Shown here: positions 53,049 through 64,000 of the stretch, in pieces | Numbering within the stretch: the stretch's first letter is position 1 | Layout of the letters: each line of letters opens with the position of its first letter | From: Brasenia schreberi | Lineage: Eukaryota > Streptophyta > Magnoliopsida > Nymphaeales > Cabombaceae | Reading direction: 5' to 3' | Assembly (NCBI GenBank): GCA_036023115.1 | Contig: JAYKKT010000037.1 | Span: forward strand, 3,223,501-3,287,500 | Length of the DNA stretch: 64,000 nucleotides | Made by a program: the position numbers and the translations under genes | Notes under the pieces: generated by a model | The model's database searches: none | What the model was told of the DNA's origin: nothing | Seen by the model: the letters and a program-made list of their open reading frames with translations, nothing else

Positions 53049-56000
53049 GTTAGGCTTCCAACAGCCAGCGTAAAATTTTGTCGGATTTTTATACCACGGA
53101 TTACACAAATTATAAGAATTACTTCGAGGTGTCCTCTTCTATCGAAGCACTGTAGAGCCCGAATACAGTGATAAGTAAGCAAGGGCCACTATATTTTCGC
53201 CCGAATGTAGTGAATCAATTGCATAGAGGGTTCCCACATCATGGACGGGTGTGAGTAAAGAAGTTAGTCCCGCTATATTATCACCCAAATGTAGTGAATA
53301 ATTTACATAGAGAGTCTCCGCATTTTCAATATGGACGGATGTGGGGGTTATGGAAGCTAGTCCTAGATAATAAGATTCATATTGGTTCTTGAAATATCGG
53401 AACATTATTTGGTAAGCTAATGGAGGTGATAGATACTATAATTCGAAGAAAGATTCATATTTTATGTTTACAAGAGACAAAGTGGGTTGGAGAAAAAACA
53501 AAGGAAATAGAAGATATAAGTTTTTAATTATGGTACTTAGGTAAGGAAAAGACTCGAAACGGAGTTGGTATTATCATAAATAAAGATTTAAAGGATAGTG
53601 TAGTAGACATACAACGATATGGTGACTTAATCATGATGTTGAAATTAGTAGTGATAGGAGCATAGGTTTTGAATATAGTTTTTACTTAAGCACCCCAAGT
53701 AGTACTAGAAGATAGTATAAAGACGGCTTTTTGGGAGGAGTTAGATACTATGATTCAAAGAATTCCATAAAAGGAGATGATTTGTTTAGGAGGAGACTTA
53801 AATGGACATGTCGGTAAAGAGGCATTAGGATATCAAAGTATTCATGAAAACTTTGGTTTTGGGGATATAAATGAGAAAGATACGGAGATTTTAAATTTTG
53901 TTATGGCATTTGATCTCTTTATAGTCAATACAATCTTCAAAAAATGAGATGAACGTTTAATTACTTATAAGAGGCTTATCACAAACACAAATTGATTATT
54001 TTGTTTGTAGGAAAAAAGATATAGCGTGTTGTAAAGATTGCAAGGTAATTTCACGAGAAAATTTAACCACCTAACATTGACTTTTTATTATACATTTACT
54101 GGTAAAAAAGAGGATAGAAGAAAAGAGTGTATCGAGTTATTCGGACTAAATGGTGAAACCTCAAAAGCGAGAAAGAAGGTATATTTAAACAGAAAGTCCT
54201 TAAGGAGATGCTTGGAATTATGTTGGCACACCTTGTGATATATGGAATAATATGGTTATACATATTAGGAAACTAGTGAAATATGTGTTACGTGAATCCA
54301 AGGAAGGTGAACCAACACAAAAAGAAGCTTGGTGGTGGGAGTGAAGTGGTGCAAAATAGAAATAAGGCAAAGAAGACATGTTACAAATTCCATTATGCTA
54401 AGAAAACTAGTGAAACTTTAGAGGCTTATAAGAAAGCAAAGAAGGAAGCGAAAAATACTGTCAGTAAAGCAAAAGCTAAAATTTGAGAGAATTTATATAA
54501 AAAAACTCAACTCAAAAGAGGGTGAAAGAGATATTTTTAGGATAGCTAGGGTTAGAAATAAGAAAACTAAAGATCTTAATTATGTTAGATGCATCAAATA
54601 CGAGGATGAAAAAATTTCAGTGACAAATGATGATATAAGAAATAGATGAAAAACTATTTTTATAAGCTTTTTAATGAAAATAAAGATGTTACTATTAGCT
54701 TAGGAGAGTTAACTAAATCAGAAAAGTATATAAACCACAATTTATATCGACGTATTCAAAAAAATGAAGTCAAAGGTGATCTTAAACATATGACGGGTGG
54801 TAAATCGATAGGACCAAACAATATTCCTATAGAAGTTTGGAAAATACTATGAGAAATAGGAATCACCTAGCTCACAAGACTATTTAATGAAATATGGAGA
54901 AATCAAAAGATGCTCGAGGAATTGAAAGTGAGTACACTTATACCCATATATAAGAACAAGGGAGACATTAAGAATTGTGCGAATTATCAAGGTATCAAGT
55001 TAATGAGCTATAATATGAAATTATGAGAAATAATTATCGAACATAGGTTAAGACAAGTATCAAGTACAACAGAGAATCAATTTGGATTCATGCTAGGCAA
55101 ATCTACTGTTGAAGCGATTCACCTTTTAAGACATCTTATAGAACATTTTAGAGTAAAAAAGAAAGACCTTCAATGATATTTATTGATTTAGAAAAAGCTT
55201 ATGATAGGGTACCGAAGGAGGTTCTTTAGAGAACCTTGGAAAAAAGAGGTATCCTATTGACATACATTAACCTTATAAGAGACATGTACGATGGTGCAAA
55301 AACATGTGTGAGAACCCATGAAGGAATCGACAGACTTCTTTGAAGTTAATATTGGGTTATAGGATCAACTTTAAGTTCATACTTATTTATAATGGTGATT
55401 GATGAGTTAACAAAACATATTAAAGATGAAGTGCCTTGGTGTATGTTATTTGCATATGACATTGTGTTAGTTGGAGAGAAGCATTAGAAAGCAAAGGCCT
55501 CTAACTTAGTAGAATAAAGACAGAATATATGGAATGTAAGTTTGATCATTTGGTTACTTCAAATGACATAGAAATTAAAATTGGCACACATTGCATCCCC
55601 CAAAAGGAAAGTTTTAAATACCTAGGGTCAATTTTTTAGAGTGATGGAAGAATTGATGGAGATGTTACGCATAGAATTAATGCTTGTTGGTTAAAATGGA
55701 GAGGAGCATCAAGTATTCTTTGTGATAAGAAGATACTATTAAAGTTAAAAGGTGAATATTATAGAGCAACAATTAGACCTGCAATGTTTTATCGTTCTGA
55801 GTGTTGGGCAGTTAACCATCAACATGTACAAAAGACGTCTGTGACAGAAATGAAGATGTTGAGATGAATGAGTGATCACACAAGAAAAGACCGTATACAT
55901 AATGAGGTTATTAGAAACAAATTAGGAGTGGCACCAATAGAGGATAAAATGAGAGAATGTCGTTTAAGATGGTTTGGATATATAGAAAGAAGATGAGAAG

Positions 56001-56208
56001 AACCTGTAAGAAGGTATGAAAAACTAAATTTGGCAAGTATTAAAAGAGGTAGAGGACAACCATAAAAGTGTTGGAAAGAAACAATAAAGAATGATCTAGC
56101 TTATTGTGAGGTAATTAATATGGCACATGATAGAGCTCTATGGAATTAAAGAATCCATGTAGCTGATCTCATCTAGTATGGAAAAAGGCTTAGTTGTTGT
56201 TGTTGTTG
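53049..56208 (+). mobile_element. Near full-length decayed RTE-type LINE
   Basis: The 5' end TTAGGCTTCCAACAGCC is shared with 34895. The element runs about 3.16 kb: 5' UTR with duplicated module (53050-53410), endonuclease (about 53420-54060; GGDLNGHVGKE), linker, reverse transcriptase (about 54900-55470; YQGIKLMS, ENQFGF, DLEKAYDRVP, FAYDIVL with the second-to-last Asp of the box changed to Tyr), C-terminal domain, and 3' end AAAAGGCTTAGTTGTTG. Multiple stops and frameshifts make it dead. It interrupts a Copia gag. No clear target-site duplication was seen. Confidence 0.92.
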
Positions 56209-56214
56209 TAATCA

Positions 56215-57030
56215 AATCTTACTTCAATTCCTCTAGAGAAGCTTGATGATGTCGAAGAGACCAAGGCACAAAGGAAAAAAGGGAAGAAGATGTCCTCATG
56301 TATAGAGGACATTTCTCAATATCTCCAATGATATATAGATAAGCAGTCACATGCATGCACACACATGCAAGCATATATGAATTTATGCATTTATGCAAAA
56401 ACACAGATATGCATGCAAATGTATCTCAAGTTGTCCATGTAATTGTGTACTTATTTATTAAGTTGTGTGTGTGATCATTTATGTACGCACCTGCTTGGGT
56501 ACGTATGCAAATGGATGCCTAGTGCAAGCTCAAGCAAGGAGAGTTCTCATAGACCATGCTTACGGAAGCCTACTTTCTCTCTTGAGGAAAAGAGAACTAC
56601 CTCATCTGTATTATACTCGAAAAAAATCAACAGATCGAGGAAGACTGGTGACAAGGAGAGAAAGAGTAACGGCTACAAGTGACAAAAGGAGACATCTTCA
56701 ACCAAAGAATCTCCACATAAGACGTCTTTAGGCATTCATTTTGCATAAATCATTAAACTGGCTTTGTGGACAGGGTTCTTGATAGGAAACTAACAGTCAA
56801 CAGAAAAAAGGTGCCAATACCTCCTTTTACTAAAGCAATCACCACTCAATCATATTCTCCGTAAACATACTTGTTTTCATCTCCGTAAACATATTCTTGT
56901 TTTCAGTCTTCTGAACTTTGCTTTGTGGTTGACTTTTATTATGGGATGAAAAAACAAGAACGATCTCCTCGAGCTTCGATCGGTCTGAGTCTATTGGAGG
57001 CACTACTCTAAGAGCTCCAAACGATCGCCC
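56215..57030. other. No recognised gene
   Basis: A two-frame open stretch at 56443-56731 has Lys/Arg/Ser-rich content but no domain. It may be a remnant of the Copia element interrupted by the RTE. Confidence 0.35.
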
Positions 57031-57069
57031 GTAATGTCACACATATACTTACAAGCATCAGTACTTCAT

Positions 57070-58320
57070 AACATTTTGAAGTGTGTTGCTCAATTCGTCC
57101 ATCAACCAATCAAAGCCTTCCACAAACGAGCAACAACATCTAGCATAGCTACCAACTTCTCCAATGTGATAAGCCGCTCATCGATGTCAAGCAAGATACG
57201 TGATGCTTCAATAGGGTCGGTCATTGGTAGATTTTCGACTTCCCCTTCGAGATCGAACAGTGTTGCCAATAATCTTAGTGTCAATGGTCATTGGCGTCAA
57301 TAGAAGTAATGTTGACAAAGGTGAGTCACCCTTTTGCTATCAACATAAAGTAGTGTGTCTTGCACTCACTATTTCTACTCCGAGCCAAACCGACTTCGAT
57401 AACAAAGTTGTCACGCCTAGAATCACCCAACAACTCTACACTCTTAACCGACACTTAGTCATGCCCAACTATGCAAACCTTCGTTAATGATAGTAGTTCA
57501 ACAAAAACTCAATACGGATTGAGGAAGGTCGGTTGAGAGTAAGCAAAGAAACTTGAAGAAAGCAAAATAAGTTGTATTTATAACAAAAAAACACGTGGTC
57601 CACTACATGCTTAATAACTCATGATGTGAGATTTTTATTAAGTACAAAAGCAAAAGGTTACTCATGTCTAACACAAGGTTGAAAACTAAATACTACAATT
57701 GTCAAAGTATTCCCACGTAGGGGCATGATTATAAAACTATAAGAAATTTCACTGTAGAAAGTTTCACAACGGCATTCCTACCTAAACCTTAAAGTCAAAT
57801 TCAATTCCTATGAGGCCAATCATCTTCATATCACCTCATTTTCGACCTAATTTATCATAAAAATAGTGTATTAGTATTTTACATTCAATTATAAATTCAA
57901 CCGCTCAAACCACATCAAAATCAAACTCCAAACGACCTCAAAATAATACAAATACCTTATCATGATCCATTTAAAACCTATTTATAGGATCCAAATCCAA
58001 ACACCAAATGACCTGTGGGTGATTTGACTTGAACCTGATCTAAACCTGAACTCATGTCATTGTTGGGGCACGGTCATTTGGATACTGTCATGTCCAACTC
58101 TCCCAACATGACACATCAAGCCTGAATACGATACTCCATCTCGACTGCTAGCACCTCTGATTCTCAACCAAATCAGCTTTTCCGATGGCTTTTCCCAGCT
58201 ATCAAGGATCAGGCTGAAGGACCAGACTTCTTGATAGTCCTTCTATCTCAATAAACTACCATCGGTGGGCGACGGTTTTATGAAACTTTCAAGAAGAAAA
58301 GGGGAACCCCCTTCAATTGA
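57070..58320 (-). mobile_element. Probable LTR-retrotransposon 5' end (LTR and gag start)
   Basis: On the minus strand a TATA-like GTTATAAATACAACTTAT lies near 57585. After it come a leader, a PBS-like TTGTTATCGAAG near 57410, and then a helical acidic frame (57284-57102) with FDLEGEVENLP and ERLITLEKLVAMLDVV, like coiled-coil gag starts. The region 57690-58280 upstream has the texture of a Gypsy LTR. No partner LTR or pol was found, so the call is tentative. Confidence 0.4.
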
Positions 58321-59780
58321 AATCCGTTGAAAACCTCACAATTCTAAGGGCGAGGGGATCCCAAGGATAAACCCACATACCCCATCTCTCTCTCTCCCCT
58401 TTGCATCAGAACGGTGAGAACCATCCTCTTGAGAAAATTTCCCCTGCCTCCGTGGAAAGGTGCTCCCCCCCCCCCACCCCACCCCCTCTCTCATGGCAGT
58501 TTTATCACCCCTTTAGGGCTTTACAGCACCCGCGAAAGGCCACAAAGAGGGCTTCATGGCTGTTGTGCAGGGAGCAGCTGTCGCCCCTCCATGCTGGCCC
58601 TGAATCGCGTCAAATCTGGACCCGGATATTACAGAAACATAAAGCATAACCCTGAGCTTATGGATACGGGCTATTAGGTTAAGGACTTAAGCAGGTTCGG
58701 ACATGGACATGAAAAGAAAAACCAAATACATCATATCTTCATCAGATTATCCTCACTCGACGTGAGACCGATTCATGGGCGAGGTGAGGTGTCCGCCTCA
58801 CCTAAATTCTGGAAAGGAAAAATCCAGTCTATACAAGATGCCGGAATTTCTTGAAAAATGAATCGACCACACGCCTGAATTTCGTCCAACTAGACTTCCC
58901 TCCACACAAAATTTTCCTCGTCCACCACCGTCCTCAATAGTTGGAGTATACAAGAGGGAGGGGAGAGAGAGAGAGAGATGTCTGGCACAGAGTAAAGAAA
59001 ACTCAATCAAGTAATAGTACATTGAACAGAAAACAAAAATAAGGTTATCTGTACAAGGAAATCATATTCGAAATCCCATCAAAGTTTGTAAGCTGGTAAG
59101 GCTATCATCTATGCTTGATGGAACTTAATTGGGTGGATGAATCACACAAACAGGTTCTCTTGTAGATTATTTAACACCTAACAGAACTGATTGGGGTTCT
59201 AACACCAGCTTTCCCATCGAAGAATGAAAAGGTGATCATAGAGGACAAGCATGGGGGTTGCTTCTCCTTGGAAAGAATAAGCAAGCTCCAAAATCCTCCT
59301 CCATTGCTAAGACCGTAGTCAGCTATAACTCATTCCTTGGTTATACCAATCCGCATCTAGTAGTTCATGTCCCCGAGTAAGATTGTGTGATCAGAGAAGT
59401 CTTCAATGTCTTTATCTTTTCGAAATTGCTTGACATTTTCGCACATGTCTAAAGCAGGAACTGATCATATCATCAAATGGTCCCTGCATGGCAATGCCTC
59501 CTAGAGAGGCGATCGACTCTGCAAGCAAAAGTTGATATAACTGTCCACCAATCTGAAGTAAACAGCGCATAAAGAAATAGCGGCATGATTTCAAATGATT
59601 TGTCCCAGTCTACTAAAATCGAACTCCATTGCAAAATTGCTCAGCATCCCACCGCTGAGAGGACTAAACTCTTCTTGCTTCTACGCGATAACCCACATGA
59701 ACATGCACCCACTGGTCGTATCGAATTGTAGCTCCCAATGAATATCTGTACATCTCAAAAGTTGTGTCAGATCACCAATT
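58320..59780. other. Intergenic; poly-C tract and one exon-like patch
   Basis: A run of about 12 C lies at 58464-58476 amid CCCCACC sequence. On the minus strand 59553 to about 59412 is open after a TTACTTCAG acceptor and reads IGGQLYQLLLAESIASLGGI; it looks exonic but is unrecognised. Nothing else was supported. Confidence 0.35.
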
Positions 59781-59787
59781 ATCTAAA

Positions 59788-60379
59788 GGGGTGTTTGATT
59801 AGAAGGCCTAAGACTACAGTTCCAGTTCACGTAATAAGCACATGTAGTAAAAAGTGAGGTCGCGTCTTATAAAAAGACCCATCTATGGCCTGCCTTCACT
59901 AATTGCTACTATCTTAAACACGTCATGGTACGGGATTATTTGGACTACAAGATCAAACCAGATCATAGAGCAGGACCTGACAAGTAATGTTCAACAGATT
60001 GGGATTCATTTATCAACAGATTTTTATCTTCCATTTGAACTTATTTCTATAATCCTTGCACAATTGCTATGGCTCTCTGGGAATAGATACTTAGAATTGT
60101 AAATAACAAAACAAATAGAAGAAAAGGGTCTTCCTCCATGTAATTGTTATCGCATTGGTCCACCTTACATTGAATATTGTTCATGAGACCTATTAAAAAG
60201 TTTTTTAGTTCAGCGACCCATTGTCTTTTTAGGTACCATATTTCTTATATAATATGGATATGGTATGGATTAAAAATTGAATTTTATTCAGTAAAATCGT
60301 CTAATTAATCAAATCCCTTGAATTGTTGTGGTGGGTGGGTTCCAATTCTGTAGTCCCGGCCTTGCAATCAAACAACCCC
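59788..60379. mobile_element. PIF/Harbinger-like MITE
   Basis: Long imperfect terminal inverted repeats of about 40 bp: GGGGTGTTTGATTAGAAGGC...ACTACAG at the left and the complement of CTGTAGT...GCCTTGCAATCAAACAACCCC at the right. Right flank is TAA and left flank AAA, consistent with a decayed 3-bp TWA duplication. 592 bp, no coding capacity. Confidence 0.75.
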
Positions 60380-60650
60380 TAAGGAGAAATTAGCCGAACC
60401 TGCTGAGCCTAGCAGACGTGTGTACTAGACACAAGGTAATGTAACGATTGTAATGAATAGGCTGTGGTGCGTGGAGCTTCTTTTAAGCCCTAGATTGTGT
60501 TCTTTCATCAAGCTTAAATGGAGTTACTTCTCATGAGAGAGAGAGAGAGCAAAATGTACAGCAGCAGAAACAACGAGATTATATTGCAGATTGCCTCAGA
60601 TAATTTTCCAGTCAAAAAGGAATTCGGCCACAGCAGAAACATGTGGTAAA

Positions 60651-62486
60651 CTACTTCCACAGATCAGAAAACTCATCTCGCTCCAAAGGGTTGGACATCT
60701 GGTGCAGCTTTCTCTTTGTCTTTGCTTTGATCTTCATTGCATATTTTCCAGCCTTCTTCTTCTTCTCTAATGCACGAATCTGGACCAAAGTGCACACTAA
60801 GTTGAAACCAGTGCCTCGAGATGAACTAGATTTGTAATTAGTAGGTTATAACTCAAAACTTCCAAAGCAAGACAGGGTAGAAATTACCTGATTCGGTGAT
60901 ATGTAGTATGGATTCTGGTACAGAGTCTGACCTCCAAAGCTACCGCTAAGTATTTTAATAGCATTTAAGCAAAACCTTGGACCAACCTATTTATTCAAAT
61001 TTTCAAATAAAAACCCAGATATAGCATAAGCGGCATTCCCATCGTGCTTTGTGGACTGAATCAACATAAAAGTCCCAAAAAAACGAACCTCTACAAGGGT
61101 CATTTTGTCTAAGCCACCATAGGCAACTTTGTCAACGTCACTGTGTGGAACAGAAACCTGCAATAATACCGCTATTACTAGTGAGACCATTTTAAAAAAG
61201 CATCACGTGGAAATAATGGCTTTTATATCATTTTACAGTTTATGCTCCAAATACCATCGAATCCAAAACCAAAACCAAGGCTTTTCCAACACCAAGTGAG
61301 ATCTGCTACATGAATTGTAAGTCATGAGCTCAATCTTGAGTTACACTAGCATCCCAAGAAAAGCAAGATCATGCTTTCTTCTTTCCTTCCAACACTATAG
61401 AAGCCTTCCTCGCTTTGTTTAGTGTTTATTGGCATCGCTTTGATCATTTAGTTACCTCAAAGGACATAGAAATTAAAATTGGCACACATTGCATTCCCCA
61501 AAAGAAAAGTTTTAAATACCTAGGGTCAATTTTTCAGAGTGATGGAAGAATTGATGGAGGTGGTACGCATAGAATTAATGCTGGTTGGTTAAAATGGAGA
61601 GGAGCATCAGGTATTCTTTGTGATAAGAAGATACCATTAAAGTTAAAAGGTAAATATTATAGAGCAGCAATTAGGCCTGCCATGTTTTATGGTTATGAGT
61701 GTTGGGCAGTTAATCATCAACATGTACAAAAGATGTCTGACAGAAATGAAGATGTTGAGTAGTCATACAAGAAAAGACCGTATACCTAATGAGGTTATTA
61801 GAAACAAATTAGGAGTGGCACCAATAGAGGATAAAATGAGACGATGGTTTGGATAGAAAGAAGATCAAAAGAAGACCCTGTAAGAAGGTATGAAAAACTA
61901 AATTTGGAAAGTATTAAAAGAGCTAGAGGACAACCACAAAAGTGTTGGAAAGAAACAATAAAGAATGATCTAGCTTATTATGAGTTAACTGCTAACATGG
62001 CACATGATAGGGATCTGTGGAAACAAAGAATCCATGTCGCCGACCCCGTCTAATATGGGAAAAGGCTTAGTTGTTGTTGTTGTTTACTGAGCTTCAGGTG
62101 GCCGTCTTTCCAAATGTCCAAACCACTTTAGGCGTGTCTCCCACCATTTGCTTAAGAAAATATATGACCCTTTAACTATTGTTTCTATAGTAATATAAAA
62201 TATGAAATCGGAAAAGAAAAAATTGAAAACTTTCAACCTTATCCCAGCTGATCTTGGATTAGTACATAAAATAGTATAAAACAGTCCCTTGATCTTGTTG
62301 ATATTTTCTAGCACACCGTGCCTAGCCTATTATACCATTCCATTCAAAGAGAATGTACAAAAGCTACTCAAAAACAGCAAGTACCTGGTAGTTCCGAAAC
62401 CATATATGGTCATCAACAATTGAAAAAGCAAATACATGGTCATGAAATGGTTTTGCTTTCCTGTGATCTTTGGGAGTAGCAAAAAT
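60651..62486 (-). CDS. BRX1: Ribosome biogenesis protein BRX1 homologue, C-terminal exons (partial)
   Basis: BRX1 is a Brix-domain nucleolar factor for 60S subunit assembly. Four exons, all phase 0: 62486-62385 (PKDHRKAKPFHDHVFAFSIV, HIWFRNYQ), 61157-61089 (VSVPHSDVDKVAYGG, LDKMTLVE), 60986-60888 (VGPRFCLNAIKILSGSFGG, YYISPNQ) and 60779-60651 (IRALEKKKKAGKYAMKIKAK, PLERDEFSDLW stop). Order and spacing match the C-terminal half of plant BRX1. The N-terminal exons should lie upstream beyond 62487; none was recognised up to 64000, so the gene is partial here or truncated. The exon ending at 61089 uses a weak donor (GTTCGT). The intron 61158-62384 holds an RTE insertion. Confidence 0.92.
61432..62082 (+). 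mobile_element. 5'-truncated RTE-type LINE in BRX1 intron
   Basis: It begins in the segment CTTTGATCATTTAGTTAC and ends AAAAGGCTTAGTTGTTGTTG. It is antisense to BRX1. Small deletions break the frame near 61745 and 61850. No clear target-site duplication. Confidence 0.93.
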
Positions 62487-62489
62487 CTG

Positions 62490-63050
62490 CAAGCAGAAAA
62501 TAATGGTATAATTGACATGTTTGATTCAAAAAAAGGTACTCCAACAACAACGTAAAAGACAACCCCACTTTCTCAGCATAAAATCAGCCTACTGCAATTA
62601 ACTTCCATTTATACTGAGTAAAAGACAGATTGAGCTGGAGCTGTACAGAAATAAAAGCAGAGATAGGAGGTCAAATAGGCACTCATTCCCACTTCCATCT
62701 CCCAAAAGTGGGATCCCAGAAATTAACTATTCAACATCGCACCTCCATCCTCCTTCCTATCCAGCACCCAGACTCCTCAACATTATAAAATTGACGACAC
62801 CCAACAATCAGAAAGAACTGTATGCCTAGTCCAAGTCCACGTTGAACATCAAATACGAAATGTTCATATAATCTTTCAAGCCTCAAGAGACATAGTTGCA
62901 CCCTGATCAGAAGTGAGTCCCACATTATTCTAAAATCCCATCCAAGCTTAGTACAGGCAAATAACTTTAAAGTCACAAACTAGAAATTTGATCCATCGCA
63001 CCAGCATAATCTTATGGTGTCTTTGTTGCAAAACAAGATAAAGATGTTTC
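62490..63050. other. Probable BRX1 intron or flank, nothing recognised
   Basis: No domain, repeat or exon was supported on either strand. Confidence 0.4.
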
Positions 63051-63055
63051 AATGA

Positions 63056-63142
63056 GTTGAAGCGATTCACCTTTTGAGACGTCTTATGGAACATTTTAGA
63101 GCAAAACAGAAAGACCTCTGCATGATATTTATTGATTTAGAG
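63056..63142 (+). mobile_element. Small internal RTE-type LINE fragment
   Basis: About 87 bases encoding EAIHLLRRLMEHFRAKQKDL and IFIDLE of the reverse transcriptase, with no 3' tail. It equals 39180-39262 of the copy at 38665. As RTE insertions keep their 3' end, this isolated internal piece must come from deletion or repair-mediated capture. Confidence 0.9.
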
Positions 63143-63549
63143 TGGCTCTTGTTATTCTCTTTGCAACTTTTATAAGGTCTTGTTATTCTCATGTTTCATG
63201 CACATAAGCACTATAAGGTGTACAAAGTCATTTGCAACTTTTTCCCTAAGCTGCATAGAAAGCTCTAAAAGGAGTATTAGCTACAAATTGTATAAACTTT
63301 TTCTTCTTTGCATCAACTTTTTCTTAGTAATTGCAAAAATGCTAAAAGACTAAAAATTTGTGTTTCTCATCTCAATCTCACAATCATCTCACACAATAGC
63401 CACTCCACAACCTTATGGTGATTCCTCAAGAAAGGGAGGAAGAACATTTTTGTGGTAAGTGCAGGTCTCTCTACTAGGTCTTTCTCTTTTTGATACCCAA
63501 CTATTTGATATGCTGGACATCTGACACAATCTTTGGACCAATGTTATAA

Positions 63550-63715
63550 AAACCATATCGTATCGTACGATACAATATGATTTTATTGTGTATCGTATGA
63601 AGATATGGTACGATACAAGGTACGTATCGCTTATGACGATTTATCATGACGTATCGTATGATACAATAGTGTATCACACCGTATCGTACGATACGCCCTG
63701 TATCGTACAAGTCTA
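63550..63715. repeat. TATCGTACGATA palindrome cluster
   Basis: At least eight copies of GTATCGTA or TACGATAC words, several as the perfect palindrome GTATCGTACGATAC. The pattern is like other word-rich non-autonomous elements. It explains the Tyr/Arg/Val/Ile-rich frames on both strands. Confidence 0.75.
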
Positions 63716-63758
63716 TATCAATTTTTCTGTTATAAATTCTGGAATCCAAAACTTGCAG

Positions 63759-63930
63759 ATTTCATTTGTTGAGGATGAAGAAATGAAAAAGGGTATCTTA
63801 AATAAAATTGACATTATTGAAGATTCATCTACTCGTTGTAATATTCATTTAGAGTTAAGCAAGTATATAGAGAGTGTTGGAGATTTTGGAAGGCCAATTG
63901 CAATCCAACTCTGCTCTCAGATGCGACCAC
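63759..63930 (+). CDS. Exon of a hAT-transposase-like protein (partial)
   Basis: Bounded by an acceptor (ACTTGCAG, ending 63758) and a possible donor (CCAC|GTAGTG). It encodes LELSKYIESVGDFGRPIAIQ and QMRP, which resembles the segment just before the C-terminal dimerisation (WW..FG) part of plant hAT/DUF659 proteins. The rest would lie beyond the window. It could be a transposon or a domesticated gene. Confidence 0.45.
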
Positions 63931-64000
63931 GTAGTGTGTTTTTATTCATATTCATATTGACTCCATGTGTTTCTTACTAATCATTATCGTGTTTTATTTC

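Noticed and set aside
57034..57487. Plus-strand frames of 87-89 codons
   Set aside because: Antisense to the probable gag frame on the minus strand and without motifs.

Overview
This is nuclear DNA of a seed plant, most likely a flowering plant. The evidence is four recognisable intron-containing plant genes, conserved fragments of nuclear and plastid genes, AT-rich intergenic DNA with long dinucleotide repeats, and a heavy load of plant transposons. Those include RTE-type LINEs ending in GTT repeats, Copia and Gypsy elements, hAT, MULE and PIF-like elements and SINEs. I cannot name the species. No operon, CRISPR array, replication origin or tRNA gene was recognised.

Layout. 1-6923: an RTE fragment and an Au-like SINE, then a SOSEKI (DIX-like, DUF966) polarity gene on the minus strand whose 2.2-kb third intron holds repeats. 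7200-20000: almost entirely decayed LTR retrotransposons. These are a minus-strand Copia with two LTRs, a plastid ndhH/ndhA insertion, a second minus-strand Copia pol, a plus-strand Copia gag and a Gypsy integrase with its LTR. 20700-23840: word-rich repeats and a decayed RTE. 24420-25269: the mitoribosomal protein mS33 gene. 25384-28800: hAT-like elements and AT-rich tandem repeats. 29327-29686: a one-exon gene for a small basic protein. 31300-34890: a tandem duplication, a miRNA-like hairpin, a hAT-like MITE and a dead MULE transposase. 34895-40330: a cluster of RTE copies around one broken snurportin-1 exon. 41530-46761: an RPA-interacting protein gene (RPAIN) whose first intron is a (TC)63 tract. 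49490-53045: two head-to-head Copia LTR arms around a scrambled plastid insertion (rps11, rpl36, 23S and 4.5S rRNA). 53049-56208: a near full-length decayed RTE. 57070-58320: a probable LTR-retrotransposon end. 59788-60379: a PIF-like MITE. 60651-62486: the four last exons of ribosome-biogenesis gene BRX1 on the minus strand. The right edge holds a palindromic repeat cluster and a hAT-transposase-like exon.

The genes are unrelated housekeeping or developmental loci (polarity scaffold, mitoribosome, RPA import, rRNA maturation) and do not form a pathway. I see no convincing novel biological system. The most interesting points are the GC-AG intron of RPAIN made almost wholly of a microsatellite whose retention keeps the frame, the inverted LTR arms around a composite plastid insertion, two RTE copies sharing the same 5' truncation point, and a perfect-arm hairpin at 32173-32234. 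Exon borders were read by eye from splice sites, phase and family similarity; no search or alignment was run.
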